A stretch of DNA of 64,000 bases. Source: Acestrorhynchus altus (lineage: Eukaryota > Chordata > Actinopteri > Characiformes > Acestrorhynchidae). The first letter of the stretch is position 1, and each line of letters begins with the position of its first letter. Shown in pieces: positions 34,267-48,150 of the stretch. A program made the position numbers and the translations under genes. The notes below the pieces were generated by a model, which saw only the letters and a program-made list of their open reading frames with translations, was not told the origin of the DNA and did no database searches. Location: positions 28,245,490 through 28,309,489 of the forward strand of contig CM067511.1 of the NCBI GenBank assembly GCA_034509495.1, given 5' to 3'.

Positions 34267-36960
34267 AAATCCAACAATGCAAGCCTTTACCCAAAGTAAA
34301 GATTTTTTTTTTTTCCGATGCGATGAAAAGGAAAAATGGTCAATATCCATGCCACGTACAATGCAAACCACCCAATCAGGGCTAATTTGAACAGCTTGAC
34401 ACAAAAGACCTTTGATGCAATCATGTCCACATATAATAGAAGCCTAATATAAATCAAGGCCTTTGATTTCATACAAATCCTGCACTTTTGAATAACTCTC
34501 AAAAGTCACTCTTTTCAGTGAGACATTTTTAAGAGAACAAATTGGCAGCCCGTCTATTTGCTAAAGGAAAATTGGGAGCAGCATCAGTCTGGGTGTGTAA
34601 TGAGGTGAGAACAGGTGATATTCAAAGGTCAACAGTCATTTGTTCAAAAGCTCAGTGTGTTCAATCTTTCCTTTTTTTCTGGTATGGAGATGCTTGAGGA
34701 GGCATTTGGTTTTGTCATGCTTGGCACACATATCTCTCAAGGCACAAATATGTAGTCTGTGGCAAACCTCAGGTGATGAATCAAAGGCCTCCTCATAGAC
34801 GAGATGCTTCTGACAACTTCAGGTAAGTCATTTCGCAACATGTGTCCTACAAACAGCACCTTCCTTCCATAAATATAGAGGGACACATTTGGTTATCCAC
34901 CACAACCCCTCTATTATGGGTCCACCTACGGGGTATGTGAAGATTGACATATATATATATATATGACAATGACAATCAGCCATATATATATATACATACT
35001 GTATAAATTATTAAATTATATTTTGGTAAAATACATCCATGGTGGTGAGGAACATGCAGGAAGCTGTAAGACAAGCTTTCAGCTTCATTAACACTGAGTG
35101 TTTCTTAGCAATACTTTTGAATGATAAAGGAAACCTTTATTGCAGTGTTGCAGATGTCACATCCTCCAGTGAACACTACCACCACTGTTACGAAATCAGG
35201 GTCCGTTCGTTTCTCTACTGTGAATCATTTCACATATATCCACTCTGAATGACTTTGTAAACATCTTGGTTATGCATGTTTACATTTGAATTAGGCAGAA
35301 ATGTTGAACGATGGGCGGAACGGGTTGGATTTATTAGCCCCGCATTTTATAAACCTGTTCTTTTTTGCTGGATTAATTTATATGAATTGTCTGAATTATG
35401 TACTGAAAACTATCATACGAGCTTCGGTTTACAGGGCAAGTTTAACATTAATTCCAACATTTTTCAACCCAAGTGATCCACACACTGTAATTGTATCCAT
35501 TTGTCAGTAGGCAGTCAGCCCCTGCAGCATCACATCAATTGATTTCATAAGTATATAACATTGAAAAATCAAAAGAGAAAAACAGCTCTGCAATAACAGC
35601 AGCCAAGGTTTAAAAATGCAGTTTTCCATAACTTGCTGCTATTTTGTAAAAAGCTTTTGCAACAGCTGAACATCTGTTTCTGCCTTGGTTGACTGAGAGA
35701 TTGACAAGTGTTCTAGCAATGTATGAGATTTCAAAGTGCTGATTACGAATATGAATAAATATTAAGATGTTATTAAGATCAATAAATGTTTTTGTGCAGT
35801 GACACTGTGACATTAGTTTAGATGTCACTACAGGGACATCGTATGGTTCTTTTAGGGGTGGCTGTAGGGTACAGTGTCTCAGTCACTGCGGGGACACTAA
35901 AACAACAGTGTAGAGGTCACTGTGTGGTTATGGTTGATCACTGTGAGGTCACTCTAGGGACGCAATGAGGTCATTTTCAGGTTCCTGTATGATCACCGTA
36001 GGTTCACTGTGAGGTTAGTGTAGAGGTCGCTGCAGAGACACTGCGATTGCATGCTGATAATTCATCACACAGTAATGTGTAATAATGTAGATTACTCTGA
36101 TCCCGAGTTGTGAACCTTAATAAATATCACGTAACTGTCCTCGGATCTCAGGTTGTGAGAGTTAAATCTTTCAAAGTATCACTTTCAAAGTTTGATGCGC
36201 TATTCTTCTGTCAAGAAGTGCTACGTATTATTTTAATTCTTCAGCCTGACGCTTGGAATGCTATCATTAACATCCAAGAGTGCTACAGGCAATACTGTGG
36301 GGGAGAACAAAAAAAAAAAGAGCTTTTGATTGAATCTATTTTCATTTTCAGCCTAGTTCAGGAGTAAGTAGAATATGTAAAAAACGTGCTGCTGTGCAGA
36401 GTGGGCAGAGCTATTGCAGCAAACTGCAATTAACAACCTTTAAATACAGGAGAAATCCTTTTGACAGGCTAACTTGTAATTTTAATGAATTACTAATACA
36501 CACTGGTGGGAGTTCCAGCAATAATAGCTCCCCTGTCCTCGTTTTTTTATACTGTAATATGCTTTGTTATTTTGAGAAACAAAGTAAAGCCAACTTATGT
36601 GAAGCAACTGATAAATCAGAGCAGTGGCAACCCCCGAGTGTCTGTGCAGTTTTTTTTTTTTTCCTTGTTCACAGTTTGTGTATGCATTTGTTTCATAATG
36701 CATTGCAAAATCAATAATAGGTTTATGTTTATAGCACCTTTCAAGCAATGAGGCATTTTTGTTCTTGAACCAGAAGTGATTTTCCTCACATAAATACTTA
36801 ATATGCTCATTTTCCTGTTTATCGTCTCTTAAAGTTGAACTAAACTGTGCTACTATGAGAACATCAGGACTTGTTCGACAGACATATTTGAAACCACAGA
36901 TAAACCATGAACTTTGACAACTGCTGTTAGGACTGGAATTCAGGTACAAGAGCAAAGTTG
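34267..36960. other. Non-coding stretch
   Basis: Holds short AT runs near 34951-34992 and the AGGTCA-rich degenerate repeat at 35801-36045. No gene recognised. Short frames at 34108-34500 are translations of the GT array and its flank. Confidence 0.4.
35801..36045 (+). repeat. Degenerate GAGGTCACTGT-type repeat
   Basis: Loose tandem recurrence of the words AGGTCA, CACTGTGAGGT, TAGAGGTC and GGGACA. Exact AGGTCA occurs at about 35914, 35946 and 35968, with variants AGGTTA at 36012 and AGGTCG at 36024. The spacing is irregular, so this is an old, decayed minisatellite. AGGTCA is also the nuclear-receptor half-site, but nothing here proves regulatory use. Confidence 0.55.
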
Positions 36961-37129
36961 TACCCATCGCTGACACGGATGTGCAAATCCACAGCCAAAG
37001 TACAGCCAATAGAATAGGACTGTCTGGAGCAGATCAACAAACATGAACCAATTGGCACAATGAATAATGCCATGACTAATGCCCCAGCATTGAGCTATGG
37101 AGCAATGGAAACGTGTTCCATGGTCATCC
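36961..37129 (-). mobile_element. Family A element, fragment (reverse)
   Basis: Read on the minus strand it contains gctccatagctcaatgctgg, caattggttcatgtttgttg, gtcctattctattggctgta and gatttgcacatccgtgtcag in the family A order. Both terminal repeats are absent. Confidence 0.68.
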
Positions 37130-38479
37130 TTTGAGGGAACATCTTTTCCTGGTATTGTCTAACTGTGAGTATATAGGGCAATAAGGGAGCTGTCGATATT
37201 TCCCATAGGTGGATCTCGAACACAAGATGATGAAAGAGAACAATAGGTTAATGTTCTGTAACCCCAGTTCTCTGAGGCACTGAGTGGACGGATACACCAA
37301 GCACTTCCCTGGCATTGGACACATGCTCCTGACTGTCAAGCCAGACTTGGTGCAATTAGATGCTTCTACAGAGATCGGTGCAGAAGTCCCTCCCATAGGA
37401 GGATCTGTCCACTCTATGTTTCAGAGAGCTGGGGTTGTTATTTCATTTTGGCATTTGTTAGTATTTGGATTGGCAGCAGAAATCCAAGCAAGCTGCAGTG
37501 TGTCTGGCTTTAGGTAATTGTGTGAATAATGCACAGTAACCTAGTCATGAAAAAAAGTTTAATTTATTCAGGGCACACATTGCCTGTTCACATACATGGT
37601 CTTATATGAGCCTAAAGCCTGTCATTTCATAGTATTGATTAAATTACAAGCAACATTAAATGACTCAATTACTCCTAACACCTCATTGGGTTAATTTGGA
37701 AGAGAGTGTGGTGGATGGTGGAGATAGAAGCAAGTGCATAGGGGGATGCGTCCGATCATCATTTGTCAATCCTGTACTTTAGATTAGACTATTAATTATG
37801 ACGTGTGTTTATTTACGCTTATACTTAAAAAAAAACAATGTGGCAATTTCAGGTGTTGTTTGTTTAATTAATTGTTTGCTTGTTAATTTATGCAGCATAG
37901 CATTCTTACACCCATCTCTAAATATGTCTCTTAACACATTAGTCATATTATTAACACACATTTGTTTATTAATAAACAAATATGTTCCTTATTACTTATT
38001 CCATGTTTATTATTTCAATTAATATATTTGACATTCGGCAAGTTTAAATTATTTTATTGAATTACAAAATAAAAGTTGGATAAGAGCACCTAGACAATAA
38101 ATACAATATGCGTTTACAATGTTAAGTCATGAAATTAGTTTTCTGGGATTTGATTGGGTGAAGAAATAATATTTTATAGACACCGCAGTCACGTGACTGG
38201 TGCACTTCTGGTTATAAAACATCAGAGTGGTCAAATGACCAGCGCTGAGCACTTTTAATGTTAAACACAGATCTAAAATGACTCAAATTGAACTTATATC
38301 TACAATTTACATGTTTGGCCTTTGAGCTGCTGCCCAGTGTGTCCATCTACAAGTTTGCAATGTGAGGGAAAATCAATATTATGTTCTTAAACATAAAGCT
38401 CTTTTAAAAGGTTCTTTGAATGATGCTTTTGAAAAAAACACTTTTGGTTCTATAAAGAATCATGTGTTTGATAGAGATG
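37130..38479. other. Non-coding stretch with a possible unnamed repeat
   Basis: 37140-37430 has a repeat-like look: the phrase cccatagg(t/a)ggatct occurs twice (about 37202 and 37392), and gtaaccccagttctctgagg (37259-37278) resembles a phrase in other fish repeats, but I cannot define an element. 38395-38465 has GGTTCT words like family D. No gene. Confidence 0.35.
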
Positions 38480-40900
38480 TATGACCACATTTGTAGAGCT
38501 AAAATACAAACAAAGAGAAGAGCTGCAAGCCTGCAGTCTGCTCAGGAGAACAGCGCCACCACCGACCCCCACTACTTCATCACGCCCGGAGTGGAAGTGC
38601 AGTGGTATCCAAGCTAGGCCAGCAGCAAGCCCACACAAGAGGGCTATCCCACCATGATACTGGTTTAAGCAAACTCTTTGGCCAATAAACCAGACTACAT
38701 TCATCTACTACGATCAACTCAGAAGACTGTGAGAGACGTGTTTTTGTGTTTACAGAAACATGGCTGCACAACAACATCCCTGATCACGCCTTTCAGCTTG
38801 AGCATCTAACATGCAATCGAGCAGACAGACCTCTCACTGAAGGAGGTAAGACCTGTGGTTGGGGGGACTCTGTTTTAACATCAACCTGGTGTCACAATGC
38901 TGCTGTTTTCTGCAAACACTGCTCACTGTTAGTGGAGTTTATGGTTATTAAGTGCCAACCATTCTATCTACAAAGAGAAAATACAGCCATTATAATCACC
39001 TCTATCTATATTCCTCCATGTTCCCATAATAACCACAGGAGTGGGGCATTGAATTAACTGTATCTGTGCATTACTGAGCAGCAGACAGCCCACCAAGAGG
39101 CTTTTCTCATCCTGGCTGGCAATTTCAACCATATAGTGTTTCCCAAGACATATGAACACATAGACTTTCCAAGACGGGGAAACAAAAGACTGGACCACGT
39201 TTACAAGGTCCATCCCCTCTGTCACATTGGCACCTCTGACCACCTCACTGTTATGCCAGCATACAGACCACTGCTTAAAGTCACCAAACCAGCCAGGAAC
39301 CAGGGACAAGTGTGGCCAAAGCGGTTTACATAGGCACTCCAGGATTGTGCATAGACATTGTCACTGCCAACATCACCAAGCATATTGATAATGTAACTCA
39401 CCTGAATACTATCACTGTTCAGGCCAACCAGAAGCCATGGCTGACAGGTGACATCTATGGGCTCCTGAAGGCAAGGGATGCTGCCTTCACAGAAGGAGAC
39501 CAGGTGGGCCCAAGAACAGCTAGAAACAATCTGTCCCAGGGCATTGGAACGGCTAAGAGGCAGTATTCCAGGAGGATAGCTTCAGAGATAGCAGAGATAC
39601 ACAGAGCCTGTGTCGGAGTATACGGACCATAACAGAGTACAAGCCCCCCCAGCAGACCTGTGACAGCACCACCTCTATGCTGAATGTGCTGAACATCTTC
39701 TTTGCTCGGTTTGAAGCATACAACAGAATGCCTGCACAAAAAGTCCCCCCACCTCATGGAGACCAGGACAGTGTGAGAAGATCGTTCAGCAGCATCAATG
39801 CTCAGAAAGCTCCAGGTCTGGATAATTTTCCTGATTGTGTGCTGAGGGACAGTGCAGGGGAATTTATTATTTAACAGTTGTCATCTTCAACACCTCGCTG
39901 AGCCAGGCCATTGTCCCCACATTAAGTCCATCCTCTCCCTTCCCAGGACCCCTTCCAATGTGCATATTGGTCCAATTTTCTTGACCTATGATGTCATCTC
40001 CGCTGCCCTACACACAGCCCTCACTCATTTGGATGAAGAAAAAAAAACACTATCATCTCCCAGCTCAGCAACACATCCAGTGTCATCACACTGAACACAG
40101 CTCCCCCTAAGAATGTGTGTTGAGCCCCCTGCTATTCACTCTACTGATGCGATTGCACACCGTTGCTCAGCTCCAACATCTTCATCAAGTTTGCAGACGA
40201 CACAACTGTAGTGAGTTTTTATCACCAACAATGATGAAACAAACTACATAAGCAAGGTGAGCCATCTGGCCTTTTGGTGCACTCAGTCTCTGGCTGAACA
40301 TTGATAAGACAAACGAGATTGATGAGGACCTCAGCATAACACGCACCCAGCATGATCCTCTCACCATCTACGATACTGCAGAGGAGAGGGAAATCAGCAT
40401 CAGGTTTCTGGGAGTGCACCTTTCAGAAGACCTGCCCTAGAGCAGCAACACAGCATCGCTGGCCAGAAAAATGCACCAGTGCCTCTACTTCCTCCTTACT
40501 GAGTAGGAGCTGGAACCCCAAACCCCATGATGTGCATCTTCTACAGTGGTGCTATTCAAAGCATATTGACCGGCTGTATCATTGTGTGGTAAGAAACCTG
40601 CACTGCATCTTGCCACAAGACCATCCAGCGCATCATAAGTGTAGCTCTGAAGATTGTTGCCACCTCGCTCCCCTCCCTCCAGGACATTCACAGCACCCGA
40701 CCTACTCAGAAAGTCCTCTGCATGACTGGTGATTCTACCCACACACTCCACAGCTCCTTCAGCCTGCTGCCATCAGGGAGGAGACTGCAAAGTCTTAAAG
40801 CCAGAAGCAACAGACTGAGGGACATTTCTGTCCACCAGGCTGTCAGGATGCTCATCTCTCTTCCTGTCACAAGAAATCAAGTGCATATTTTTTTTTTTTT
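38480..40900 (+). mobile_element. L2/CR1-type non-LTR retrotransposon (LINE), dead copy
   Basis: Relic of a LINE ORF2 in the + direction, broken across frames by stops and frameshifts. In order: an apurinic endonuclease domain (VFTETWLHN near 38748-38775; SIYIPP near 39003-39021; a decayed FNH/LDHV region near 39124-39205), a linker, and a reverse transcriptase with the catalytic FADD box at 40190-40201. A C-terminal tail with LLPSGRRLQSLKARSNR (about 40757-40808) is characteristic of teleost L2-like elements. The element normally nicks target DNA and copies its own RNA into it. At least five in-frame stops and several frame changes make this copy inactive. A T run (about 40889-40905) follows. 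Confidence 0.85.
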
Positions 40901-40905
40901 TTTGT

Positions 40906-42690
<1,785 letters not shown>

Positions 42691-42725
42691 AATTTGTTGG
42701 TGCTCTGGGGGATCGTCAAAGACTT

Positions 42726-42787
42726 ATTTTGGATAGCGCTGTTGCCTCACAGCAAGATGGACCTGGGTTTGCTCCCCGGTGCGGCTT
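42726..42787 (+). mobile_element. SINE 5' head fragment
   Basis: The tRNA-like head of a widespread teleost SINE: ggatagcgctgttgcctcac (42731-42750), agcaagatgg, and a B-box-like gggtttgctcccc (about 42766-42778). The body and tail are missing. A matching tail is found separately at 32098. Confidence 0.6.
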
Positions 42788-43450
42788 ATATTCTGAAAAT
42801 GCAATTTTCAAAACTGCCAGTACAAATTTTTCACATTCCAGTCAATTCAATTTGATGCATCCCTTTTTTTAAGCCTGTGCACTTTTATCATTTACTCCGT
42901 AGTGGGTGTTGCATTGTGTATTATGTGTATGGCAGGACCTATTTTGCACCACTTCATTTCTTTCTACATCTTTTCGCACATCTTCAATGTGTGAACAGGT
43001 TTAAGTCCTTAAACAGAACTTTCCTGCCCTTAGCCTTATGGTGGAATCCTGATCTTTGACTTTAAGCAGAGACGAGACAGGCTGCTCCTTGGAAGTTCGC
43101 CGAGGGTTTTTCATGGCTTGGCGGATAATTTTATGCTTTGATGCCGGGGAGATTTGTATGGGGTCTCTCCTGGGAAGATTAACTGCTGTTGGAAAAGTTG
43201 CCAGTTCTGACAGTATTTTTCAGTCACTGTGGTTCAGTGGAGAGCAAAACCTGTAGCACTTCACAGGCTGATAAGCATCAACAACTTCAAATTTAAGAGA
43301 AAGTCAGACTTACAATCATGATAAAGTTTATTTGACATCCATTCACATCGAGTCCTAAAAAAAAAGTATTTAAGTAGCCTTTACATGGATATCTGTTATT
43401 CTAGGAAAAGAATCTTTACTTTCCAATAGCTGGAGTTCTAAACCGCTTTT

Positions 43451-43484
43451 TACACACACACACATACACACACACACACACACA
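43451..43484 (+). repeat. (AC)n microsatellite
   Basis: AC run with one AT interruption. Confidence 0.95.
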
Positions 43485-44128
43485 GTGCAGGCAAGTGCTG
43501 ATAACTAAAATGTTAGCAGTCAGCAGGATTGCAGTAGGGGACTCCTGCCCACCCATTTGACTAAATGCAGGACCGTGTGCTGGACTTGCCTGCATCGGCC
43601 CTGTTCCCAGCCGTCTACCTGACCCTGCTCCTGCTTTTGCAGCCTCTGCAGTCACTGGGGCAAAGTCGAGGGGAGCGTTGAATCCTGGCATGAGGTGACC
43701 GGGTTTGGTCTGGAGGATGATGAGGAATTCTGGGGATCTAAAGATGGATCGGGACCCTTGATCCCAGGACCCTTCGCTGGACCAGTACTGCAGCTCTTTT
43801 GACCATGAGAAATAGAGGGCAAGGGAGGGGTGTAGACTGAGAACAGTACATGCTAGCACCCACCCTTACTGTGGACAGCCTGAGGACTGAGAAGGAGGCT
43901 GGGGAGAGACTGGGAGTGTGTAGCTCCTCATATAAATAGACAAGACCGATGGCTGCCCATTGGAGACATAGGATTTATTTTAATAATTTATATGTAGGGG
44001 TAACATGTTGGTCAAATGTTTGAATCAAAGCCCTTTTAGGTCACTCTGTTTTGTGTGCGTCCTTGTGCTAGCATTTTGCCAGGTCTTGTGCCAATGGGCA
44101 AAGGGGGGGTTCACTATTTATGTTATGT

Positions 44129-44131
<3 letters not shown>

Positions 44132-44162
<31 letters not shown>
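44132..44162. repeat. (AT)n microsatellite
   Basis: Perfect AT run of about 31 bases. Confidence 0.95.
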
Positions 44163-44166
<4 letters not shown>

Positions 44167-44761
44167 TTGCATTTGAACCTTTTTGATGTAGGAAGTCCGA
44201 ATACCATATAAAAACCTGAAAAGCCTCTTTATACAAATTTTAGCATTGCAAGTACAGTCCATTTTTGGCTTTGTGCGAAGGCAAGGGCAAGCAGGAATCA
44301 GGACTGCAACATGGGCGACCCTTAACAGCAACACTCACTGCAGCTAAGCCAAGTCTTCATGGATTGACCAGCAAATTCTTGAAGGAGAAGGCAAGATCAC
44401 GGTGAAGACGTATGTGTTCACAGCATATCTGGGATTGCTGGGGTTGTGTTTCAGGTAAGAAGGTGCCATGTACAACATAATATCTTATGTTGTAGGCTGT
44501 GGTATATAGCAGCAAACTACACCACGCTGCTTGTGTGATACGCAAGGATGTAGAATTGAATTTGATGTTGGAAATCAAAACCCACCCTATCCCTAAAATA
44601 GTTTGTCCAAAAAGGTTGTGCTCCAAAGTGATGATCTGTTGACGGTGAGTTTGTATCCCATGCCCTTTCATCTGTACAAAACAGAAAACTCTGTACTCCT
44701 CTCTGTCTTGCGCCCTCTGAGCAGGATGATCCACATAAACAAGACACATGATAGTGCATGG

Positions 44762-44764
<3 letters not shown>

Positions 44765-44818
<54 letters not shown>

Positions 44819-44841
44819 CACAACACAACACACACACACAC
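44765..44841 (+). repeat. (AC)n microsatellite
   Basis: AC run with ACAACACAAC interruptions near 44816-44830. Confidence 0.96.
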
Positions 44842-45201
44842 GATTATCTACATTCACTCAAACTGTTAACTGCTCAAGCATTTTCAAGACTTTTAGATTT
44901 GAGCTGCTGCTGGTAGATATTTTCCGCCAGCCTCCACTGTCTACATTTAAAAAAATTGTGTTCAACATTTCATTTTGGTTTCATTTGAAGCTTTTTGTTT
45001 CCAATTTTTTATTAGGCTGAGGCAGCTCTGATGGCTCATAAAAAATCAGAAATCAAGTATCTCAAATTATTAGAATATTTACTTATAATTTGGTTTTGAA
45101 GTTTCTCACAATTATAATCAATATTAATATTAAAATATTATTAAAACAAAAGGCTTAAATATGATGGAGCAAAATATAAATACATAAAAATAAGGGGTTT
45201 T

Positions 45202-45266
45202 CTATTATTATTATTATTATTATTATTAATGTAGTATTATTATTAATAATAATAATAATAATAATA

Positions 45267-45307
<41 letters not shown>

Positions 45308-45317
45308 TAATAATAAA
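45202..45317. repeat. (ATT)n/(AAT)n inverted compound array
   Basis: Eight or so ATT units, a 20-bp junction, then AAT units broken by TATAATAAT variants. The two halves are of opposite sense and can pair. Confidence 0.95.
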
Positions 45318-46451
45318 TGGACATCTTTAAACCTTTATACAAAATTTGCACTTGTAGAAATGCTGATATCCTGGGATTTTCAGCACAACACAATCTTTCT
45401 GGTGTAATGAAGAAAGCAGGAGTTGAACATGTGGAAATGTTTTGTTGAAAACAAATCAGAGAATGACAAGACTTGTTTAAGCTGATAGAAAAGCTACAGT
45501 AACTCCAGACAAATTGTATTGTTCAAGACCTTCCATCTTAGATGAATCCATAGAAAAAAAATGGAGTCTCAAAGGAATCAAGACCTTAAATTGTCATGAA
45601 AAATTTAGGATGCTGTGAAAGTAGGGTGGGCCTTCCATTTGCAGTTGCATAGTGTTTCATATACATAAAGGGAGGGTACATGTACTTTATGTAGTAAAAG
45701 CTAATTGATGTTAATAAAATTAATTTGATTCAAACCCTGTAAATGAAATAGAGTGTTTCCATATCTGTTTCCCCAAGAACAACATTGGAACATTTTCTAG
45801 GACACTGATCACACACTCTTTTCAGTTCAGAAGACAGGAGGCTAAATCACACTATAATAATGTCTTTCTTGTGGTCGTGCTTAACCTTTTCCATCACTCG
45901 TTCTCTCTGAAAACGGTCCATAAAAATCTCACGCCTGGTAAGTAAACCGATATGCATGAAATATAGCATCCTTATACAAAAGCAAGGTTAAAAGAACACT
46001 TGCTAATTACAGCTGCCACAAAACTAGCAGGTTCTCTACCTGATCTGATTTCCTGAGCTCATGAAGTGGAAACACGTTGGCAAAATCAGTAAACATTAAT
46101 GAATAAGTAATGATGTTTAATGAAAACTGTAAATGAATGGTAATGATAACATTCTGCATAGGAACGTACACCTTAAGTGAGCCTACATTGTTGTGAATCA
46201 TTCACCAGGTCATTAGAGGCATGTATTATTATTAAATGAAGGTGTTATGAGTATAGTAACTCCTTGTGTGTACACATCGTGTTCCCTAATTGACAATTCC
46301 AGTGGGTGTGAGTTGTTGGGGGAACAGCTCATGACAACTGTTAACTTACTTGTTCACTAGACACACACATAACACAAGTATCACACTGGATGAACCAAAC
46401 ATATCCGTTGAATGCATCCCTAACCCTCTGATATTCAGCTCCATGTAGAAA

Positions 46452-46562
46452 TACACTGATCAACCATAACATTATGACCACCTGCTTGACTCTACACTCA
46501 CTACATATTGTATCAGCTCCACTGACCAAAAAGGAGTACTGGTATTCTGTAATTAACTGGCT
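46452..46562 (+). mobile_element. Family B element, terminal fragment
   Basis: Begins with the best-preserved family B terminal repeat, tacactgatcaaccataaca at 46452-46471, then ttatgaccacctgcttgact and gtatcagctccactgacc. It breaks off near 46562, before the palindromic centre. Confidence 0.7.
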
Positions 46563-46739
46563 AATATGCCATTTAATTTACTCCTTGTTACAATGAAACA
46601 ACTCGTACCATGCCTCTGCAAGTGTCCTTTGGAACAGATTAGAAGTCACTTATCATGCTTGGAGCTCAGGGAACTTCCTTCCCATAGATAAACTATAATG
46701 CAAAAGAACCCAGAATCATTCGGACATTGTTAACATTGT

Positions 46740-48150
46740 CAATGTTAATTTTATTGATGACACAACAATCATAGGCCTACAGAGAGAAGGTCAGCCTCCT
46801 GACACGTTGGTTCCATGTTTGCTTCCTCTCTTGGAGAGGATCAGCATAATCAAGTTCCTTGGTGTTTACATCTCTGAGGAGCTTACGTGGTCAGAACAAA
46901 CCACATGGGTGGTGAAGAAGGCACAAAAGCACCTCTTCTACCTCAGGAAGCTGAGGAGGATTGATCTGAATCCCTGCATTCTGAGGATGTTCTACACCTG
47001 CACAGTGGGTGACTCTGATGAGCTACATCACCACTCGGTCAAGGGAACTACTCCAGCTCTTGAGAGAAAAAAATCTCAGAGGGTGGTCACCGGGGTTCAG
47101 CTCCGAAACCTGGATTTATACAGCTGTCTGAGGAAGACCAGGAGGATTATTATGGACTCTACCCACCCAAGACCTAGCCTGTTCTCAAAGCTGCTCAGCA
47201 GGAGGTGATAATGAAGCATGAGGAACAGAACCAGCTGGTTTTGAGACAGCTTCTTCCCCCAGGCCACCAAGCTGCTAAACAGTCCATAGCACAGTGTTCC
47301 AACCCACAGCCAGTCACATTCCATCTCACGTGTCTCATCATCCCAGCACACCTTCACACACCACTTAAACTGTGTCTGCACCTACACTTTACTCATTACT
47401 GGAAGCAACTAGCTGCTTATTTCCCACCCACAAGAGCAGGTCTCCCACTACACCCACCAAAAGACGGTCTCCCTACACCCCACACCAAGACTGTCTCCCA
47501 CTGCACTCACCAAAGACTGTCTCCCTCTGCACCCACCAAAGACTGTCTCCCACTACACCCACCAAAGACTGTCTCCCACTACACCCACCAAAGACTGTCT
47601 CCTACTGCATCCACCAAGACTGTCTTCCTGCATCCACAAAACTGTCTCCCCACTACACCCCACAAAAGTGTCTCTCTGCATCCACCAGACTTCTCCCTGC
47701 ATCCACCAAAGACTGTCTCCCACTGCATCCACCAAAGACTGTCTCCCTGCATCCACAAGACTGTCTCCCACTGCATCCACAAATACTGTCTCCTACCACA
47801 CCCACAAAGACTGACTCCTACTACACCCACCAAAGTCTGTCCATTGCACATGTAAATATAATGCAAACACTTTTTTATAGTTTCTATAAACACAAACAAA
47901 TTACAGTGCAATAATGTATGTATAATGTAAATTAATGTGTAAATACTCTCTTTGCTTTTATTAATAGAGAATATAATATAAGTATAATTCTTTACCTTTT
48001 TATTTTTATTTTCTTCTCCTGTGTTTTTTATACATCTGTTTTACTACCGAGATGGACATATTTTTTTTTGGTTTGTTTTTTTGTTTGTTTTTTTTTCACT
48101 CACCCTTACACCTGTGTAACATGATATGACAATAAACTCGATTTGATTTT
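46740..48150 (+). mobile_element. L2/CR1-type LINE, 3' end with UTR
   Basis: A second LINE copy retaining only the end of ORF2 and the 3' UTR. FIDDTT at 46750-46767 is the reverse transcriptase catalytic box. After an internal deletion the sequence resumes with IIKFLGVYISEELTWSEQT and KKAQKHLFYLRKLRRI (about 46840-46975), typical of the thumb region, then FSKLL and FFPQATKLLN (about 47258-47280) at the C terminus. The 3' UTR holds a 26-bp minisatellite (47442-47842) and ends in aataaactcgatttgatttt at 48131-48150, a fitting LINE tail. Frame changes and deletions make it inactive. It cannot be the 3' half of the copy at 38480, which has its own C terminus. Confidence 0.82.
47442..47842 (+). 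repeat. 26-bp minisatellite in the LINE 3' UTR
   Basis: About 16 tandem copies of a 26-base unit, ctcccactacacccaccaaa plus gactgt, with units shortened to 20-25 bases in places. Because 26 is not a multiple of three, all three frames cycle through the same peptide words (SPTTPTK, LPLHPPK, CLSHYTHQ types), which explains the long overlapping frames at this place. They are not genes. Confidence 0.9.

Larger units (their letters stand above)
42788..46451. other. Non-coding stretch with one GC-richer patch
   Basis: Microsatellites: AC (43451-43484), AT (44132-44162), AC (44765-44841), ATT/AAT (45202-45317). 43000-43260 and 43550-43930 are GC-richer. The latter keeps a minus-strand frame of 147 codons open (43416-43859) that begins in GC-rich sequence and ends in the AC repeat. 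I do not recognise the protein. No gene called. Confidence 0.4.

Noticed and set aside
36482..37009. 175-codon minus-strand frame
   Set aside because: Runs out of AT-rich sequence into a family A fragment, with no domain seen.
37140..37430. Possible unnamed repeat with a recurring cccatagg phrase
   Set aside because: Two short phrases are not enough to define an element or its ends.
44357..44857. 166-codon minus-strand frame
   Set aside because: Begins in the AC microsatellite; the rest shows no recognisable motif.
47205..47914. 216- and 180-codon proline/threonine-rich frames
   Set aside because: Produced by the 26-bp minisatellite in the LINE 3' UTR.
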